The notes beneath the pieces were generated by a model. The model had not been told where the DNA came from, did no database searches, and saw nothing but the letters and a program-made list of their open reading frames with translations. This document shows positions 15,205-24,023 of a stretch of DNA of 64,000 nt, piece by piece (position 1 is the stretch's first letter; each line of letters starts with the position of its first letter). Made by a program: the position numbers and the translations under genes. The DNA is taken from contig CAWICW010000016.1 of the NCBI GenBank assembly GCA_963834685.1, positions 101,986 through 165,985 on the forward strand, in the 5' to 3' direction. The DNA comes from Palsa-504 sp963834685 (GTDB lineage Bacteria; Actinomycetota; Actinomycetes; Streptosporangiales; Streptosporangiaceae).

Positions 15205-16125
15205 GTGAGGGAGGAGCTGCCCGCCGTAGCCGAGGCCCGGGCGGCGGAGATCCGGTCCAGCGGCATATGGGGGTCCGCGCTGACCTCTGCTGAGTTCGCC
15301 GCCATCCGCAGCGCGGGCTTCGAACCCGTCGGCCAGGTGTTCGGCGCGGCCGTGTATGCGGCCGGGTCCGCCAGCGGGTCGAGCTGCCCGGCCGCGGGGG
15401 GATCCGCCGGCGGCGGGATGCCGAGCCCGTCAGCGATCCAGGTGCCGGGGCAGGGTAGCCGAGGTTCCTTCGGCCCGCTGGTACAGGCCATGTACCAGGC
15501 GCGCCACACGGCGATCGACCGGATGACCGCCGAGTGTGCCCAGCTCGGCGGGCACGGGGTGGTGGGCGTGCGGCTGTCCCGGGGGTCGTTTCCTCTCGGC
15601 GGCCTGGAGTTCACCGCCATCGGCACCGCGGTACGCGCGCCAGGCGCCGCGTACGGGCGGCGCGAGCCGTTCACCTCCGATCTGTCCGGGCAGGATTTCG
15701 CCAAGCTGATCATGACGGGCTGGGTACCAGCAGGGCTCGCGCTAGGCATATCGATCGGGTCCCGGCACGATGACCGGACAACAACGCGCCAGGCCCGCTG
15801 GGGGTCGGGCAACGCCGAGGTCGCCGGCTGGACCGAGCTGGTCAGCGAATCGCGGCAGGACGCCAGGCGCCAGCTGGAAAGCGACGTCAAGCGGCTCGGC
15901 GCCGAGGGCGTGGTGATCGCCGCCATGCAGCTGCGGGTCAGCCAGCGGAACTGCCCGGTCACTGTGGGCCGCCGCGACCACATCGTGGAGGCAACCCTGA
16001 TCGGCACCGCCATCGCCGGGTTCTCCCGTGCCGGACGGCATCGGGCGGGGCCGCCCCTGGCCGTCATGCCACTCGACCCCCGGCGGCGCCAGCCGGCGCA
16101 CCGCTTAGGGCCGGGTACCGAATGA
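15205..16125 (+). CDS. protein with two YbjQ/heavy-metal-binding-like domains
   Basis: A 306-residue soluble protein. Two segments, about residues 100-150 (MTAECAQLGGHGVVGVRL...LEFTAIGTAV) and 225-275 (ESDVKRLGAEGVVIAAMQL...VEATLIGTAI), repeat the pattern of the YbjQ (DUF74) fold, in which a helix with 'A-x-x-L-G-A-x-A-V' is followed by a beta pair ending in 'GTAV'. The middle part is Gly/Ser-rich. GTG 15205 is chosen because the TACGCT box lies 6 nt upstream and the start MREELPAVAEARAAEIRSSG looks native. Its 3' end overlaps the acyl-CoA carboxylase gene by 21 nt, tail to tail. Confidence 0.65.
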   Translation: MREELPAVAEARAAEIRSSGIWGSALTSAEFAAIRSAGFEPVGQVFGAAVYAAGSASGSSCPAAGGSAGGGMPSPSAIQVPGQGSRGSFGPLVQAMYQARHTAIDRMTAECAQLGGHGVVGVRLSRGSFPLGGLEFTAIGTAVRAPGAAYGRREPFTSDLSGQDFAKLIMTGWVPAGLALGISIGSRHDDRTTTRQARWGSGNAEVAGWTELVSESRQDARRQLESDVKRLGAEGVVIAAMQLRVSQRNCPVTVGRRDHIVEATLIGTAIAGFSRAGRHRAGPPLAVMPLDPRRRQPAHRLGPGTE

Positions 16126-17664
16126 GGGCCGGCCCGCGCTGGCCGGCAGCGCGGCGTAGGCGTCGTGTACCCAGTCGCACAGCAGCGGCCTGGTCTCGCG
16201 CGGGTCGATGATCTCCTCGATGCCGAACCGTTCGGCGGTCCGCAGCGGGCTGCGCACGGCGTCGAGCCGGGCCCGGATGCCAGCCAGGGTGGCGGCTGGA
16301 TCGTCGGCGCGTTCCAGGTCAGCCCGGTAGGCGGCCTCGATCCCGCCTTCGACGGGCAGCGAGCCCCAGTCGGCGGAGGGCCAGGCCCACCGGCGGATAA
16401 GGCGGTGCCGGTTGGTCAGGCCCGCTCCGCCGACACCGAACACGCGGCGCACGATGACCTCGGCACCTGGCACGGCTGACTGGTAGATGGCGCTGATCGC
16501 CCGCACGCCGTACCGGATGGTGGCGCGCTGCTCGGCGCGGGTGCCGATCAGCAGCCCGGGCTGATCAGTGAACGTCACGATCGGCAGGTGGAACGTGGAA
16601 CACAAGTCGGCCAGCCGGGTCAGCGCCTCGGCACCCTCGACGGTCAGGCAGCCGGCGGCCGCATACGGGTCACCCGCCACGACCCCAACCGGATGACCAT
16701 CCAGGCGAGCCAGCGCGGTGACGACCGACCCGCCGTACCGCTGCACCTCCATGACCGAGCCCAGGTCGAACACCGCGCCCAGGATGTCCCGGATCCGGTA
16801 GGGCTGGCGGCGGTCCCGGGGTATCGCGGACAGCAGCGTGTCCTCTCGCCGCCCGGCCGGATCCGCGCAGGAGATCACCGGCGGCCGCTGGTATGCGCTC
16901 TGCGGCAGGTACGACAGGAAGCACCTGATCATCTCGAACGCCTCGTGCTCCGATGCCGCCACCAGGTCAACGGCGGCATTACGGCCGTGCACAGCCGCCC
17001 CGCCGAGCTGTTCCTTGGTGACCTCTTCGCCGGTTCCGCTGCGCACCACCGGCGGACCGGCGACAAACAGCTGCGCTATCCCGTCAACCAGCACCGACAG
17101 GTGCGCGGCGCAGAGCCTGGCCGCACCCAGGCCGGCGACCGGGCCGAGGCCCGCGGCGACGACCGGCACGGTCGACAGGTTGTCCACCACGTAATCCCAG
17201 CCGGGATTGACCGGAACGTAGGTGTGGCCCATCTGCTCGAGCATCTTCACGCTGCCGCCCCCGCCGGTCCCTTCGATCAGCCGCACCAGTGGCAGCCTCA
17301 TCTCATTGGCCAGCTGCTCGGCGTAAATCTGCTTGCCCGCGATCGCGGCATCCGCGGCACCGCCCCGGATGGTGAAGTCATCACCGCCGACCACGACCTT
17401 GCGGCCATTGATGCGGCCCGTCCCGGTGACGAAGTTGGCCGGCGTGAAGTCCGTCAGCTCACCTCCGCGGTCATAAACCGCCGTTCCCGCCAGCGTCCCG
17501 ATCTCATGGAACGAGCCGTCATCGAGCAACGCCGCCAGCCGCTCACGCACCGTCAGCCTGCCCGCCTCATGCTGACGCCCGACCTTGCCCGGGCCGCCCA
17601 TCCGCTCGGCCAGGTCCCGGCGGCGGCGCACGTCATCAAGTTCCGGTTGCCACGTCATAACCAC
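16105..17664 (-). CDS. acyl-CoA carboxylase carboxyltransferase subunit
   Basis: A 519-residue carboxyltransferase (beta chain) of the propionyl/acetyl/acyl-CoA carboxylase family, which transfers CO2 from biotin to an acyl-CoA. The N-terminal crotonase-like half shows GGDDFTIRGGAADAAIAGKQ and LVRLIEGTGGGGSV; the C-terminal half has GVVAGDPYAAAGCLTVEGAEALTRLADLC. The usual Asn/Asn oxyanion environment is partly changed (GDP.. where GNQP is common). No biotin carboxylase or biotin carrier gene is adjacent, so it must use an alpha chain made elsewhere. ATG 17658, two codons in, is an equally good start. Confidence 0.88.
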   Translation of the reverse strand: MVMTWQPELDDVRRRRDLAERMGGPGKVGRQHEAGRLTVRERLAALLDDGSFHEIGTLAGTAVYDRGGELTDFTPANFVTGTGRINGRKVVVGGDDFTIRGGAADAAIAGKQIYAEQLANEMRLPLVRLIEGTGGGGSVKMLEQMGHTYVPVNPGWDYVVDNLSTVPVVAAGLGPVAGLGAARLCAAHLSVLVDGIAQLFVAGPPVVRSGTGEEVTKEQLGGAAVHGRNAAVDLVAASEHEAFEMIRCFLSYLPQSAYQRPPVISCADPAGRREDTLLSAIPRDRRQPYRIRDILGAVFDLGSVMEVQRYGGSVVTALARLDGHPVGVVAGDPYAAAGCLTVEGAEALTRLADLCSTFHLPIVTFTDQPGLLIGTRAEQRATIRYGVRAISAIYQSAVPGAEVIVRRVFGVGGAGLTNRHRLIRRWAWPSADWGSLPVEGGIEAAYRADLERADDPAATLAGIRARLDAVRSPLRTAERFGIEEIIDPRETRPLLCDWVHDAYAALPASAGRPSFGTRP

Positions 17665-17743
17665 AGAAGCTAACCAACGCCAGCAAAGAACGCGATGCCC
17701 AGTGCGGCTCAGACGGCTTTGCGGGAAGGCATGATGAACGCGG

Positions 17744-19354
17744 TCAGCCTGCTTCCAGGGCGGTCCAGAACGCGCAGTTGTGCGTGCTCGCGAAGTCGGT
17801 CTCGGTCTGCGGCACGGGTGGTACCAGTGACTGCATCTTCTGCGTGACGGTGTTGAACAGCGGCCAGAACGGAGTGCCGAACGAGCTGGGGAATCCGCGC
17901 TTGGCGAAGTTCGTCCAGTACCCCTTCATGATCGCCGCCAGCTGCTCCTGCTGGGCCGAGAGCGCCTTCGGGAAGGCGGCCGTGGTCAGGCCCATCAGGT
18001 ACTGGATCTCGGACGCGTGGGCCGCACCGTAGGGGAAGCTGACCGGGGGCAGGAAGAGCTCCGGCGCGTTCTCATCGTTGAACTCGTAGGCGAAGGTCGG
18101 CACGAAGCGCGAGACGGACTGGTCGATGGCCAGTGCGGGGCACGCGAAGATGGCGTCCGTGCCGACCGCGCCGAGGGCGACCGACGGGCTGGAGAATGCG
18201 GTCAGCGGGTACTTGGCCACGATGACCGCCGCCGCCGCCGCGGGAACCCCGAGCGTCGAGGAGATCATGCTCTGGTAGTTCGCGGCCGTGACCGGGGCAC
18301 CCTCCAGTTCGCTGAGCGCGACGAACAGCCGCCATTCGTCGTGGTTCGTGCCGTTGATGATCGGGACGCGGTTGAAGTTGCCGGTGGCGAACGCGGTCCC
18401 GAGTGTCTCGGGCAGCACCTCGGTGTTGATGTTCGGCGTGTAGCCGGCCGCGTCCTGGTCGGCCAGGATGGTCGAGACGGGCAGGCTCCGCAGGCAGGCC
18501 GCGGTCTGGCTCGCGCAACCCGCCTTGGTCGCGAAGGCCTCGCCGGCGGACTCGGCGCTCGCGAGCGAGGCCTGGGTGAGGTTGTACGACCCGCTCTCCA
18601 CGATCGCCTTTTCGAACAATCCCTTGGCCTGCGGCGATGCCACCTGCGACAGCGTGGACAGGCCGCCCGCGGACTCGCCGAAGATGGTGACGTTGTGCGG
18701 GTTGCCGCCGAAGCTGGCGATGTTGCGCTGCACCCAGCGCAAGGCGGCCTGCTGGTCCATGAGGCCGTAGTCACCCGACTGGCCGTTCGCGTCGGCCAGC
18801 GCCGGGTGCGCCATGAAGCCGAGCGCACCGAGCCGGTAATTGATGGTGACCACGGTTACGCCGTCTGCCACCAGCCCGGCCGGGTCGTAGTCATTGCTCT
18901 CGCCGGTCACCAGCGCGCCGCCGTGGATCCACACCATGACCGGGTTACCTGAACCAGGGCGCTGGTGGCTGGGCGTGAAGACGTTCAGGAACAGGCAGTC
19001 CTCCGACGTGCTGGCCAGGCCGAAGGGGCTCGCCACCTGCGGGCAGTGCGGCGCGAACTGCGTCGCGTCGCGCACGCCAGACCAGCTCGCGGCGGGTTGC
19101 GGGGGCTGCCACCGCAGCGCGCCGACCGGGGGTGCGGCGTACGGGATGCCGAGGAATTCATCGACCGAGCCGTTGGCCAGGCCACGAACTGCCCCGTTGG
19201 CGGTGCCCGCGACCGGCCCGCTGACGCCGGCGGGCGCCTGCCCGCCGCGGCTGCTTGCGCTCACCGCGGGCGCCGCCGCGACCAGGGCACCCAGGGTGAC
19301 GCCGGCTGCCGCCAGCCGGGTACCCGTCCGCCATGCGGCCCGATTCATAAACAT
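17744..19354 (-). CDS. secreted type-B carboxylesterase
   Basis: A 536-residue esterase with an N-terminal signal peptide (RTGTRLAAAGVTLGALVAAA, cleavage near residue 33), so it is exported. The fold is the carboxylesterase/cholinesterase type: FLGIPYAAPPVGALRW, oxyanion hole HGGALVTG, nucleophile elbow FGESAGG (Ser about 228), the acid in GTNHDEW and the His in GAAHASEIQYL. Cysteine pairs such as ASTSEDCLFLNVF are conserved disulfide positions. It hydrolyses esters outside the cell; the substrate is unknown. The small gene at 19376 lies 21 nt upstream in the same direction, and the two may be co-transcribed. Confidence 0.9.
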   Translation of the reverse strand: MFMNRAAWRTGTRLAAAGVTLGALVAAAPAVSASSRGGQAPAGVSGPVAGTANGAVRGLANGSVDEFLGIPYAAPPVGALRWQPPQPAASWSGVRDATQFAPHCPQVASPFGLASTSEDCLFLNVFTPSHQRPGSGNPVMVWIHGGALVTGESNDYDPAGLVADGVTVVTINYRLGALGFMAHPALADANGQSGDYGLMDQQAALRWVQRNIASFGGNPHNVTIFGESAGGLSTLSQVASPQAKGLFEKAIVESGSYNLTQASLASAESAGEAFATKAGCASQTAACLRSLPVSTILADQDAAGYTPNINTEVLPETLGTAFATGNFNRVPIINGTNHDEWRLFVALSELEGAPVTAANYQSMISSTLGVPAAAAAVIVAKYPLTAFSSPSVALGAVGTDAIFACPALAIDQSVSRFVPTFAYEFNDENAPELFLPPVSFPYGAAHASEIQYLMGLTTAAFPKALSAQQEQLAAIMKGYWTNFAKRGFPSSFGTPFWPLFNTVTQKMQSLVPPVPQTETDFASTHNCAFWTALEAG

Positions 19355-19375
19355 CCAAGTCTCCCTTCACGGCTG

Positions 19376-19627
19376 TCACTGTGGGTAATTGGGTCGCTGA
19401 TCCTCGAGCAGCGCGCGGCGCATCTCGTCCAGGTCGCCGGTAACGACGACGTACAAACCTGGCCGCGTGCACCCCCCGTGGCGTCGGGCGACGATGGAGA
19501 TGCCGTCCCAGGTCCGCTGGGTAGCGAACTCATAGCCAGGGAACTCGGCCGCCAGCCCGCTCAGTTCCGCTGGTGCGCCGGTCACACGCACCGCGGGATG
19601 CCTGGAGGAGGTCTGCGGCGCCGCCAT
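19376..19627 (-). CDS. small hypothetical protein
   Basis: An 83-residue protein with a good ribosome site (AAGAGAGG) before ATG 19627. It looks like one alpha/beta domain: a helix-forming LSGLAAEFPGYEF, strands in WDGISIVARR and LYVVVTGDL, and a C-terminal DEMRRALLEDQ. I do not recognise a family. No membrane segment or cysteine cluster is present. It ends 21 nt before the carboxylesterase start. Confidence 0.6.
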   Translation of the reverse strand: MAAPQTSSRHPAVRVTGAPAELSGLAAEFPGYEFATQRTWDGISIVARRHGGCTRPGLYVVVTGDLDEMRRALLEDQRPNYPQ

Positions 19628-20035
19628 GGCCTCTCTTCCCGCCGCTGCGCTTGGCGTCTTTTAAATCCGGCCGAACGGGACGTGGTTCCCGCGCCGGGAC
19701 AGGTGCTCTCGCGAACGCATACGTGGAGGAACTGGGTCTTCACCAAAAGTACGAATCAGTATTTTAGGGTGACGTCAGCCACTGTATGCCCGGCGACCGA
19801 CACCGGCAAGGGACGCTCGGGCTGTCGCAAGGATCCGGGTCGCGCGGTCCGACGGAACCATGCTCGCGATCCTCGGCTTGACCAGCTCCGCCGACGGCAC
19901 CATCCTGCGTGTGCAGGCCAGCAGCCCGGCGCGCGACTCCTACTACGGACCGCCGCCTCGCACCGGCGATCTGGACACGCGACAGCCGTGGACGCTGGTA
20001 CGCCACGCGCGTCCGCTGGCAGTAATTTATGCCGG
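19628..20035. other. gap with one weak plus-strand frame
   Basis: Between two minus-strand small genes lies about 400 bp with mixed composition. The only frame of note is 19860-20051 on the plus strand (63 codons from ATG, containing ILGLTSSADGTILRVQ). It overlaps the end of the next gene and has no ribosome site or recognisable fold, so I do not call it a gene. The stretch upstream of 19627 probably holds the promoter for 19376-19627. Confidence 0.4.
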
Positions 20036-20401
20036 TCAGAACCTGCCGTAGATGACGACCCGGCACCAGATCCAGCCGCACTCCAGGCAGACCGTGACCC
20101 GTCCCCACCTGCCGCAGATGATCTTGAGCCGGGACACCGGGCTTCGCTGAGCGCTCGGCCGGACCAGGACGATCGCGCGGCCGTCCACGCGATGGTCCTC
20201 GTCTTCGTGCACCTCGTAGACCAGCGGTTCTCCAGCGAGAAACTCCGGTACCCGGACGCCGAGATCGGCAGCCCGCGCGGTCAGGTCTTCGCCCGGGGAC
20301 AGATCCCGGTCATCCACGCGCCCGTGCAGTTCGTGCATGAAGTCCTCGAGGTCGGCCACGTTCGCCAACGACAGGACCAGGGCGTCGGATTCAGCTGCCA
20401 T
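20036..20401 (-). CDS. hypothetical protein, 121 aa
   Basis: A 121-residue protein with an excellent ribosome site (GGGAGGAG) before ATG 20401. The N-terminal half is acidic (DALVLSLANVADLEDFMHELHG, VYEVHEDEDHRVDGRAIVLV); the C-terminal 40 residues are basic and contain two Cys in VCLECGWIWC. I do not recognise a family. The Cys/Trp-rich ending could bind a metal or lie at a membrane, but that is inference only. Confidence 0.6.
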   Translation of the reverse strand: MAAESDALVLSLANVADLEDFMHELHGRVDDRDLSPGEDLTARAADLGVRVPEFLAGEPLVYEVHEDEDHRVDGRAIVLVRPSAQRSPVSRLKIICGRWGRVTVCLECGWIWCRVVIYGRF

Positions 20402-20614
20402 GGAGCTCTCCTCCCGCTCTTGTTCCGGCGGCCTGCGCAGGCCTGGGGTGAGCGCAGCGCTTTCGCCACGGGGGCAGCAGACCGGCCGGGTACGCAGACA
20501 AGGCGAAGATCCCGTGTAACCGGCGTGGAGAAGAACAATCTCCCAGGGCTGGCTGTCCGCCTGGACGCGTGCATCGCCATGGCGGGCGCCGGGCCCGCTC
20601 AGCGACCCGAGGGC

Positions 20615-21601
20615 TCAGCGCGCGCCGAGGGCCGGGAACGGCTGACCGCCGATGTTGGCCTGGCCGTGGGCGACGAGCCAGGCCAGCGCCTCGTGCAGGG
20701 CGTCGAGCGAGCTGTACCGCGGCGCGTACTGCAGTACCTCGCGGGCGCGGGCCGTGCTGGCGGTGATGCTGCGGAAGGTGTGCTCGCGGGTGACCTCAGC
20801 GGGCCCGGGTCCAGCCCGGCGGGTGAACTCGGCCCAGTCGACGAAGTCCAGGACCGCCTCGCGGCCGAACCACCACGCCACGCCGACCGCCAGGCCCCGC
20901 TGCGTCATCGCCTGCTCGGCCACCACGTGGAAGCTGGACCCGATCGCCGCCGGACGGGACAGTACACGCTCGAAGGCCTGCGCAACGTCGTCGGCGTGCA
21001 CGTGATGCAGGACGCCAAGCCCGTGATCGGGCAGCGCGAGCGGCCGGCCCGTAGCCAGGTCAGTCCAGGTGATCGGGTCGAGGTTCCCGGCCGGGGTGAT
21101 GACCGGCCAGCCCGGCCCGCTGATGTGACCGGGGTGCAGCACCACGGCCGGGACGCCGCCCGCCCGGGTCTCCTGGTGCAGTAGCGCCTCGATTTCGGCC
21201 TTGCCCGTGCCGTACTCGCCGTACGCGGTGCGGGGCTCGCCCTCGGTCACCGGCACCCGCAGCGAAGGACCGTGGACCCAGATGGTCCCGCAGTGCACCA
21301 GCAGCGGGCGCGACGGGCGCAACGCGTCGACGAGCTGCTGCGCCGACGCCCTGGTGAAGCAGATAAGGTCGATGACCACCTCCGGGCGCAGCGCCGCGAC
21401 CCGGTCGCCGAACGTTCCCTCTGCGTCCTCCGCCTCCCGGTCGGCGATGACCGCGGTCACCGCATCCCATTGCGGGCTGGCGTGGTACGGGCCGCGGGTA
21501 CCGCGGCTGACCGCGATTACCTCATGGCCGCCGTCCACCAGCCGGGGCACAAGGTACGTGCCGATGTGCCCCGTCGCCCCGACGACAACCACACGGCTCA
21601 T
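20615..21601 (-). CDS. NAD-dependent epimerase/dehydratase
   Basis: A 328-residue extended SDR. The cofactor loop is VVGATGHIGTYLVPRLV, and Tyr/Lys of the active site are in YGEYGTGKAEIEALL (Y-x3-K). ATG 21601 is used because GGTGGGG stands just before it and the protein then starts directly with the first beta strand (MSRVVVVGATGHIG); an upstream ATG at 21637 adds 12 residues. The tetR gene is divergent 125 bp away with a palindrome between them, so this enzyme is the likely target of that repressor. Sugar or other substrate not known. Confidence 0.85.
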   Translation of the reverse strand: MSRVVVVGATGHIGTYLVPRLVDGGHEVIAVSRGTRGPYHASPQWDAVTAVIADREAEDAEGTFGDRVAALRPEVVIDLICFTRASAQQLVDALRPSRPLLVHCGTIWVHGPSLRVPVTEGEPRTAYGEYGTGKAEIEALLHQETRAGGVPAVVLHPGHISGPGWPVITPAGNLDPITWTDLATGRPLALPDHGLGVLHHVHADDVAQAFERVLSRPAAIGSSFHVVAEQAMTQRGLAVGVAWWFGREAVLDFVDWAEFTRRAGPGPAEVTREHTFRSITASTARAREVLQYAPRYSSLDALHEALAWLVAHGQANIGGQPFPALGAR

Positions 21602-21693
21602 CCCCACCGACCCCTTCCGGTGCCAGGCCGCACCCACGCCATCCTCGCACGGGCGGATATCCCCGGCCTTCGAGATGGCGTTCCTCCTCGTTT

Positions 21694-21726
21694 AGTGGAC
21701 GCTGTCCACTTTGTTATCCTGGCGCG
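21694..21726 (+). promoter_or_regulatory. TetR operator and leaderless promoter
   Basis: A perfect inverted repeat, AGTGGAC-GCT-GTCCACT (21694-21710), lies directly before the -10 box TATCCT (21715-21720). GTG 21727 follows 6 nt later. The palindrome sits in the intergenic region shared with the epimerase gene and is the expected TetR binding site. Confidence 0.7.
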
Positions 21727-22383
21727 GTGACGACCGAACGATCAGCGGCGGAGACCCACGCGGCGGAGCGGCGGCGACGGCCGCGCGGCGCCGTCCGGGA
21801 CGGGCTGGTCGCCGCGGGGCTGGAGCTGGCCCGCACGGGCGGGCCGGACGCGGTCGTGCTCCGGGAGGCGACCCGGATGGTGGGCGTGGTGCCCAATGCC
21901 GCCTACCGGCACTTCGCCGACCGGGACGAGCTGCTGGCCGCGGTCTGTTCGGCGGCCATGCGCGAGCTGGCCGGCCGGATGGCGGCCGGCGTCGCCGGCG
22001 TGCGCGGTCCGTACGGCGATCCCGCCGCGGCGCGCGGCCGGCTGCGCGCCATCGGCATCGCGTACCTGGAGTTCGCGCGGGAGGAACCGGGGCTGTTCGC
22101 CACCGCGTTCGCGGTCCCGCAGCAGCACGCGTACGGCGCACCGGACGGCGGGACCGGGGCGGAGCGCACGCCGTTGGGTCATCTGCGCGCCGCGCTCGAC
22201 GAGCTGGTCGAGGCGGGCGTGCTGTCCCGGCGGCGCCGCGAGGGCCTGGAGTACCCCATCTGGTCCGCGGTACACGGGCTGGCCGTGCTGGCCGGGCCGG
22301 GGCCGCTGCGCGACGTGCCCGGCGCCGCCCGCGATCACCTCGAAGAGCTGACCCTGGCCTTTATCGACCAGAGCCTGGCCTGA
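21727..22383 (+). CDS. TetR-family repressor
   Basis: A 218-residue regulator. The N-terminal helix-turn-helix is RDGLVAAGLELARTGGPDAVVLREATRMVGVVPNAAYRHFADRDELLAAV, typical of TetR. The C-terminal region (about 85-215) is of the WHG type (TLAFIDQSLA at the end), which binds an unknown ligand. GTG 21727 is the start because of the -10 box 6 nt before it. The operator at 21694-21710 suggests autoregulation and control of the divergent epimerase. The 78 bp after the stop keep an open frame beginning ATGACCGGC that overlaps the stop (TGATG) and may be the head of a lost downstream gene. Confidence 0.88.
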   Translation: MTTERSAAETHAAERRRRPRGAVRDGLVAAGLELARTGGPDAVVLREATRMVGVVPNAAYRHFADRDELLAAVCSAAMRELAGRMAAGVAGVRGPYGDPAAARGRLRAIGIAYLEFAREEPGLFATAFAVPQQHAYGAPDGGTGAERTPLGHLRAALDELVEAGVLSRRRREGLEYPIWSAVHGLAVLAGPGPLRDVPGAARDHLEELTLAFIDQSLA

Positions 22384-22460
22384 TGACCGGCGGCGCCGCG
22401 TTGCCAGAGGCCGAGACGCGGGTGGTGTCCGCGCTGCTGGCGCGGGCCTGGGGTCCGGGC

Positions 22461-23234
22461 CTACAGGTCCGGGGTCATGGGCTCGGCGGGCTGGGCCACG
22501 GGGCGGCGAACGCCTGGGCGGAAGGGGTAGATCAGCATGGTGTGGTAGCCGAGCCGGTAGGCGTAGGCGAGGAACAGGTGGAGTTCGTTCAGCGCCTCGG
22601 TCTCCAGCCGCCGGGCGGTGCGGGCCGGATCGTCCTGGCTGTACTTGCGGGCGTGCTGGGTCGAGGGGTGCAGCTGCAGGGAGACCCGCAGCTGGCCCGG
22701 GCCGGGGTCCAGGTCGATCAGTTTCGCCATGGCGATCTTGTGCGTGATCGAGTCCAGCCAGCGGTCCAGGTCAGCGCGGGCCCGCTGGTCGGTGACGCGG
22801 CCCAGCTGGTTCCAGTAGTACTGCGCGGCGTCCGCGATCCACTGCGGCTTGGGCCTGGCCGCCTCGATCCGGGTGTCGCACCAGTCCTGCATGTCATCGC
22901 CCATCCGGTCGTACAGGCGGCTGAATGGCAGGGTCAGCATGGCGGGCCACGTCCTGGGGAGCATGTCCCGGTCGCGCTGCGGGGGGAGCTTGCTGAGCCA
23001 GAGCCCGCCCGGCACGACGATCCCGATATATACGGGGGCGCGGCTGGCGGCCAGGATGAGCACGCCCACGACGGTGGACACGCTGGCCGTGGCCACCACG
23101 ATGAACAAGGCCCAGTACCGGGCGCGTGGCCCGAACGGGGGTCCGATTCTCCGGCAGCGCCACCGCAGAAACCAGCAGGCCAGCATCAGTGACAAGACGA
23201 AGGTAACGACACCACCCAACACCAAGCCAGGCAT
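22461..23234 (-). CDS. membrane-anchored hypothetical protein
   Basis: A 257-residue protein with two N-terminal membrane helices (about residues 4-24 and 38-62, with a third hydrophobic stretch near 66-80) and a soluble C-terminal part rich in Trp, Asp and Arg (DDMQDWCDTRIEAARPKPQWIADAAQYYW). I do not recognise a family. ATG 23234 is chosen for the GAGGGGG site 7 nt upstream; a GTG seven codons earlier is possible. It is convergent with tetR and divergent from the XRE gene. Confidence 0.6.
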   Translation of the reverse strand: MPGLVLGGVVTFVLSLMLACWFLRWRCRRIGPPFGPRARYWALFIVVATASVSTVVGVLILAASRAPVYIGIVVPGGLWLSKLPPQRDRDMLPRTWPAMLTLPFSRLYDRMGDDMQDWCDTRIEAARPKPQWIADAAQYYWNQLGRVTDQRARADLDRWLDSITHKIAMAKLIDLDPGPGQLRVSLQLHPSTQHARKYSQDDPARTARRLETEALNELHLFLAYAYRLGYHTMLIYPFRPGVRRPVAQPAEPMTPDL

Positions 23235-23255
23235 GCCAAAACCCCCTCGCCTCAC

Positions 23256-23613
23256 GCCTTGGCCGGCTCAGCCAGCGGCGCCTCCCTGAGGAATATGGTT
23301 ACAGGTGATTAGGTATCTATCTAGGCTTTTATGCCCGCACGCGTCAAATGAGACAAGAAGTGCCGTTTGGCGAAAATCTTAGCAGCCTCAACCGGCCCGG
23401 AGTACGCTCCCGTCGCACGGCCCCACGTCGCCCCGGCCTTCGAGCTCGCCGGGTTAAGGTAACGTTTTTATAACGATGACCTGCTCTGGGGTTGCCGGGT
23501 CCCAGGCTCAGAGAGACTTTAGTTATACCTATACGTTTAGCTACACCTAAGTACACTGAAAGTCACCACCCTACGAGCGCAGCGGGTCTGGCGGTAACCA
23601 AGTGGAGGCACTG
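23256..23613. other. AT-richer divergent intergenic region
   Basis: About 360 bp between the membrane protein gene and the XRE gene, clearly less GC-rich than the flanks (many TTTTA, TATAA and ATACC words). It should contain the promoters of both genes. A two-copy 18-bp repeat is present at 23518-23553. No open frame of interest was found. Confidence 0.5.
23518..23553 (+). repeat. two tandem 18-bp repeats upstream of XRE gene
   Basis: TTTAGTTATACCTATACG (23518-23535) is followed directly by TTTAGCTACACCTAAGTA (23536-23553); 12 of 18 positions agree, including TTTAG and ACCTA. The one-and-a-half-turn spacing places both boxes close to one face of the DNA, suggesting a regulator binding site for the downstream XRE protein. 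Confidence 0.45.
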
Positions 23614-23991
23614 ATGGGCTTCGGAACAGGCGTTTCGCCAGACCGCAGGGCTACGGAAACCCAGATCGAGGACGAGATGCTCGCCCTCGTGACTCAGCTG
23701 ACCAACGAGATCAACTGGTATATGCGCGAGCGCGGGCTCACCCGCGCTGACCTCGCGGCCCGGATGGGTGTCTCCTCTGGGCGGGTCAGCCAGATCCTGG
23801 GCGGCGGTGAGAACCTCACGCTACGGACGCTGGCCGCGTTGTCCACGGCGCTCGACGCGCGCTTCGACGTCGAGCTCAGCGCGCTCAAGGGCGGCGACAC
23901 CTTCACCAGTCACGGCACGGGGCAGGCCGAGGTCGCGAACCACCACGCCCTGTCGCGGGCCACGCATCGCGAGGCCCGGCTCGGCCGTTGA
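23614..23991 (+). CDS. XRE-family helix-turn-helix protein
   Basis: A 125-residue protein with a Cro/C1-type helix-turn-helix in residues 25-85: EINWYMRERGLTRADLAARMGVSSGRVSQILGGGENLTLRTLAALSTAL. The C-terminal 35 residues are polar and probably disordered. ATG 23614 follows the GGAGG site by 5 nt; the GTG at 23602 would overlap that site. This layout, with an antitoxin-like HTH and no ligand domain, fits a stand-alone repressor; no toxin gene is beside it. Confidence 0.85.
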   Translation: MGFGTGVSPDRRATETQIEDEMLALVTQLTNEINWYMRERGLTRADLAARMGVSSGRVSQILGGGENLTLRTLAALSTALDARFDVELSALKGGDTFTSHGTGQAEVANHHALSRATHREARLGR

Positions 23992-24023
23992 GGTGAGCCT
24001 TTCTCATTCTTCGCGATCGGTGC

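Noticed and set aside
18965..21184. A 739-codon plus-strand frame across several genes
   Set aside because: It runs antisense through the carboxylesterase, two small genes and the epimerase, with no domain of its own.
22383..22460. Open frame overlapping the tetR stop (MTGGAALPEAETRVVSALLAR)
   Set aside because: It could be the head of a kinase-like gene, but only about 25 residues remain before the convergent gene; too short to call.
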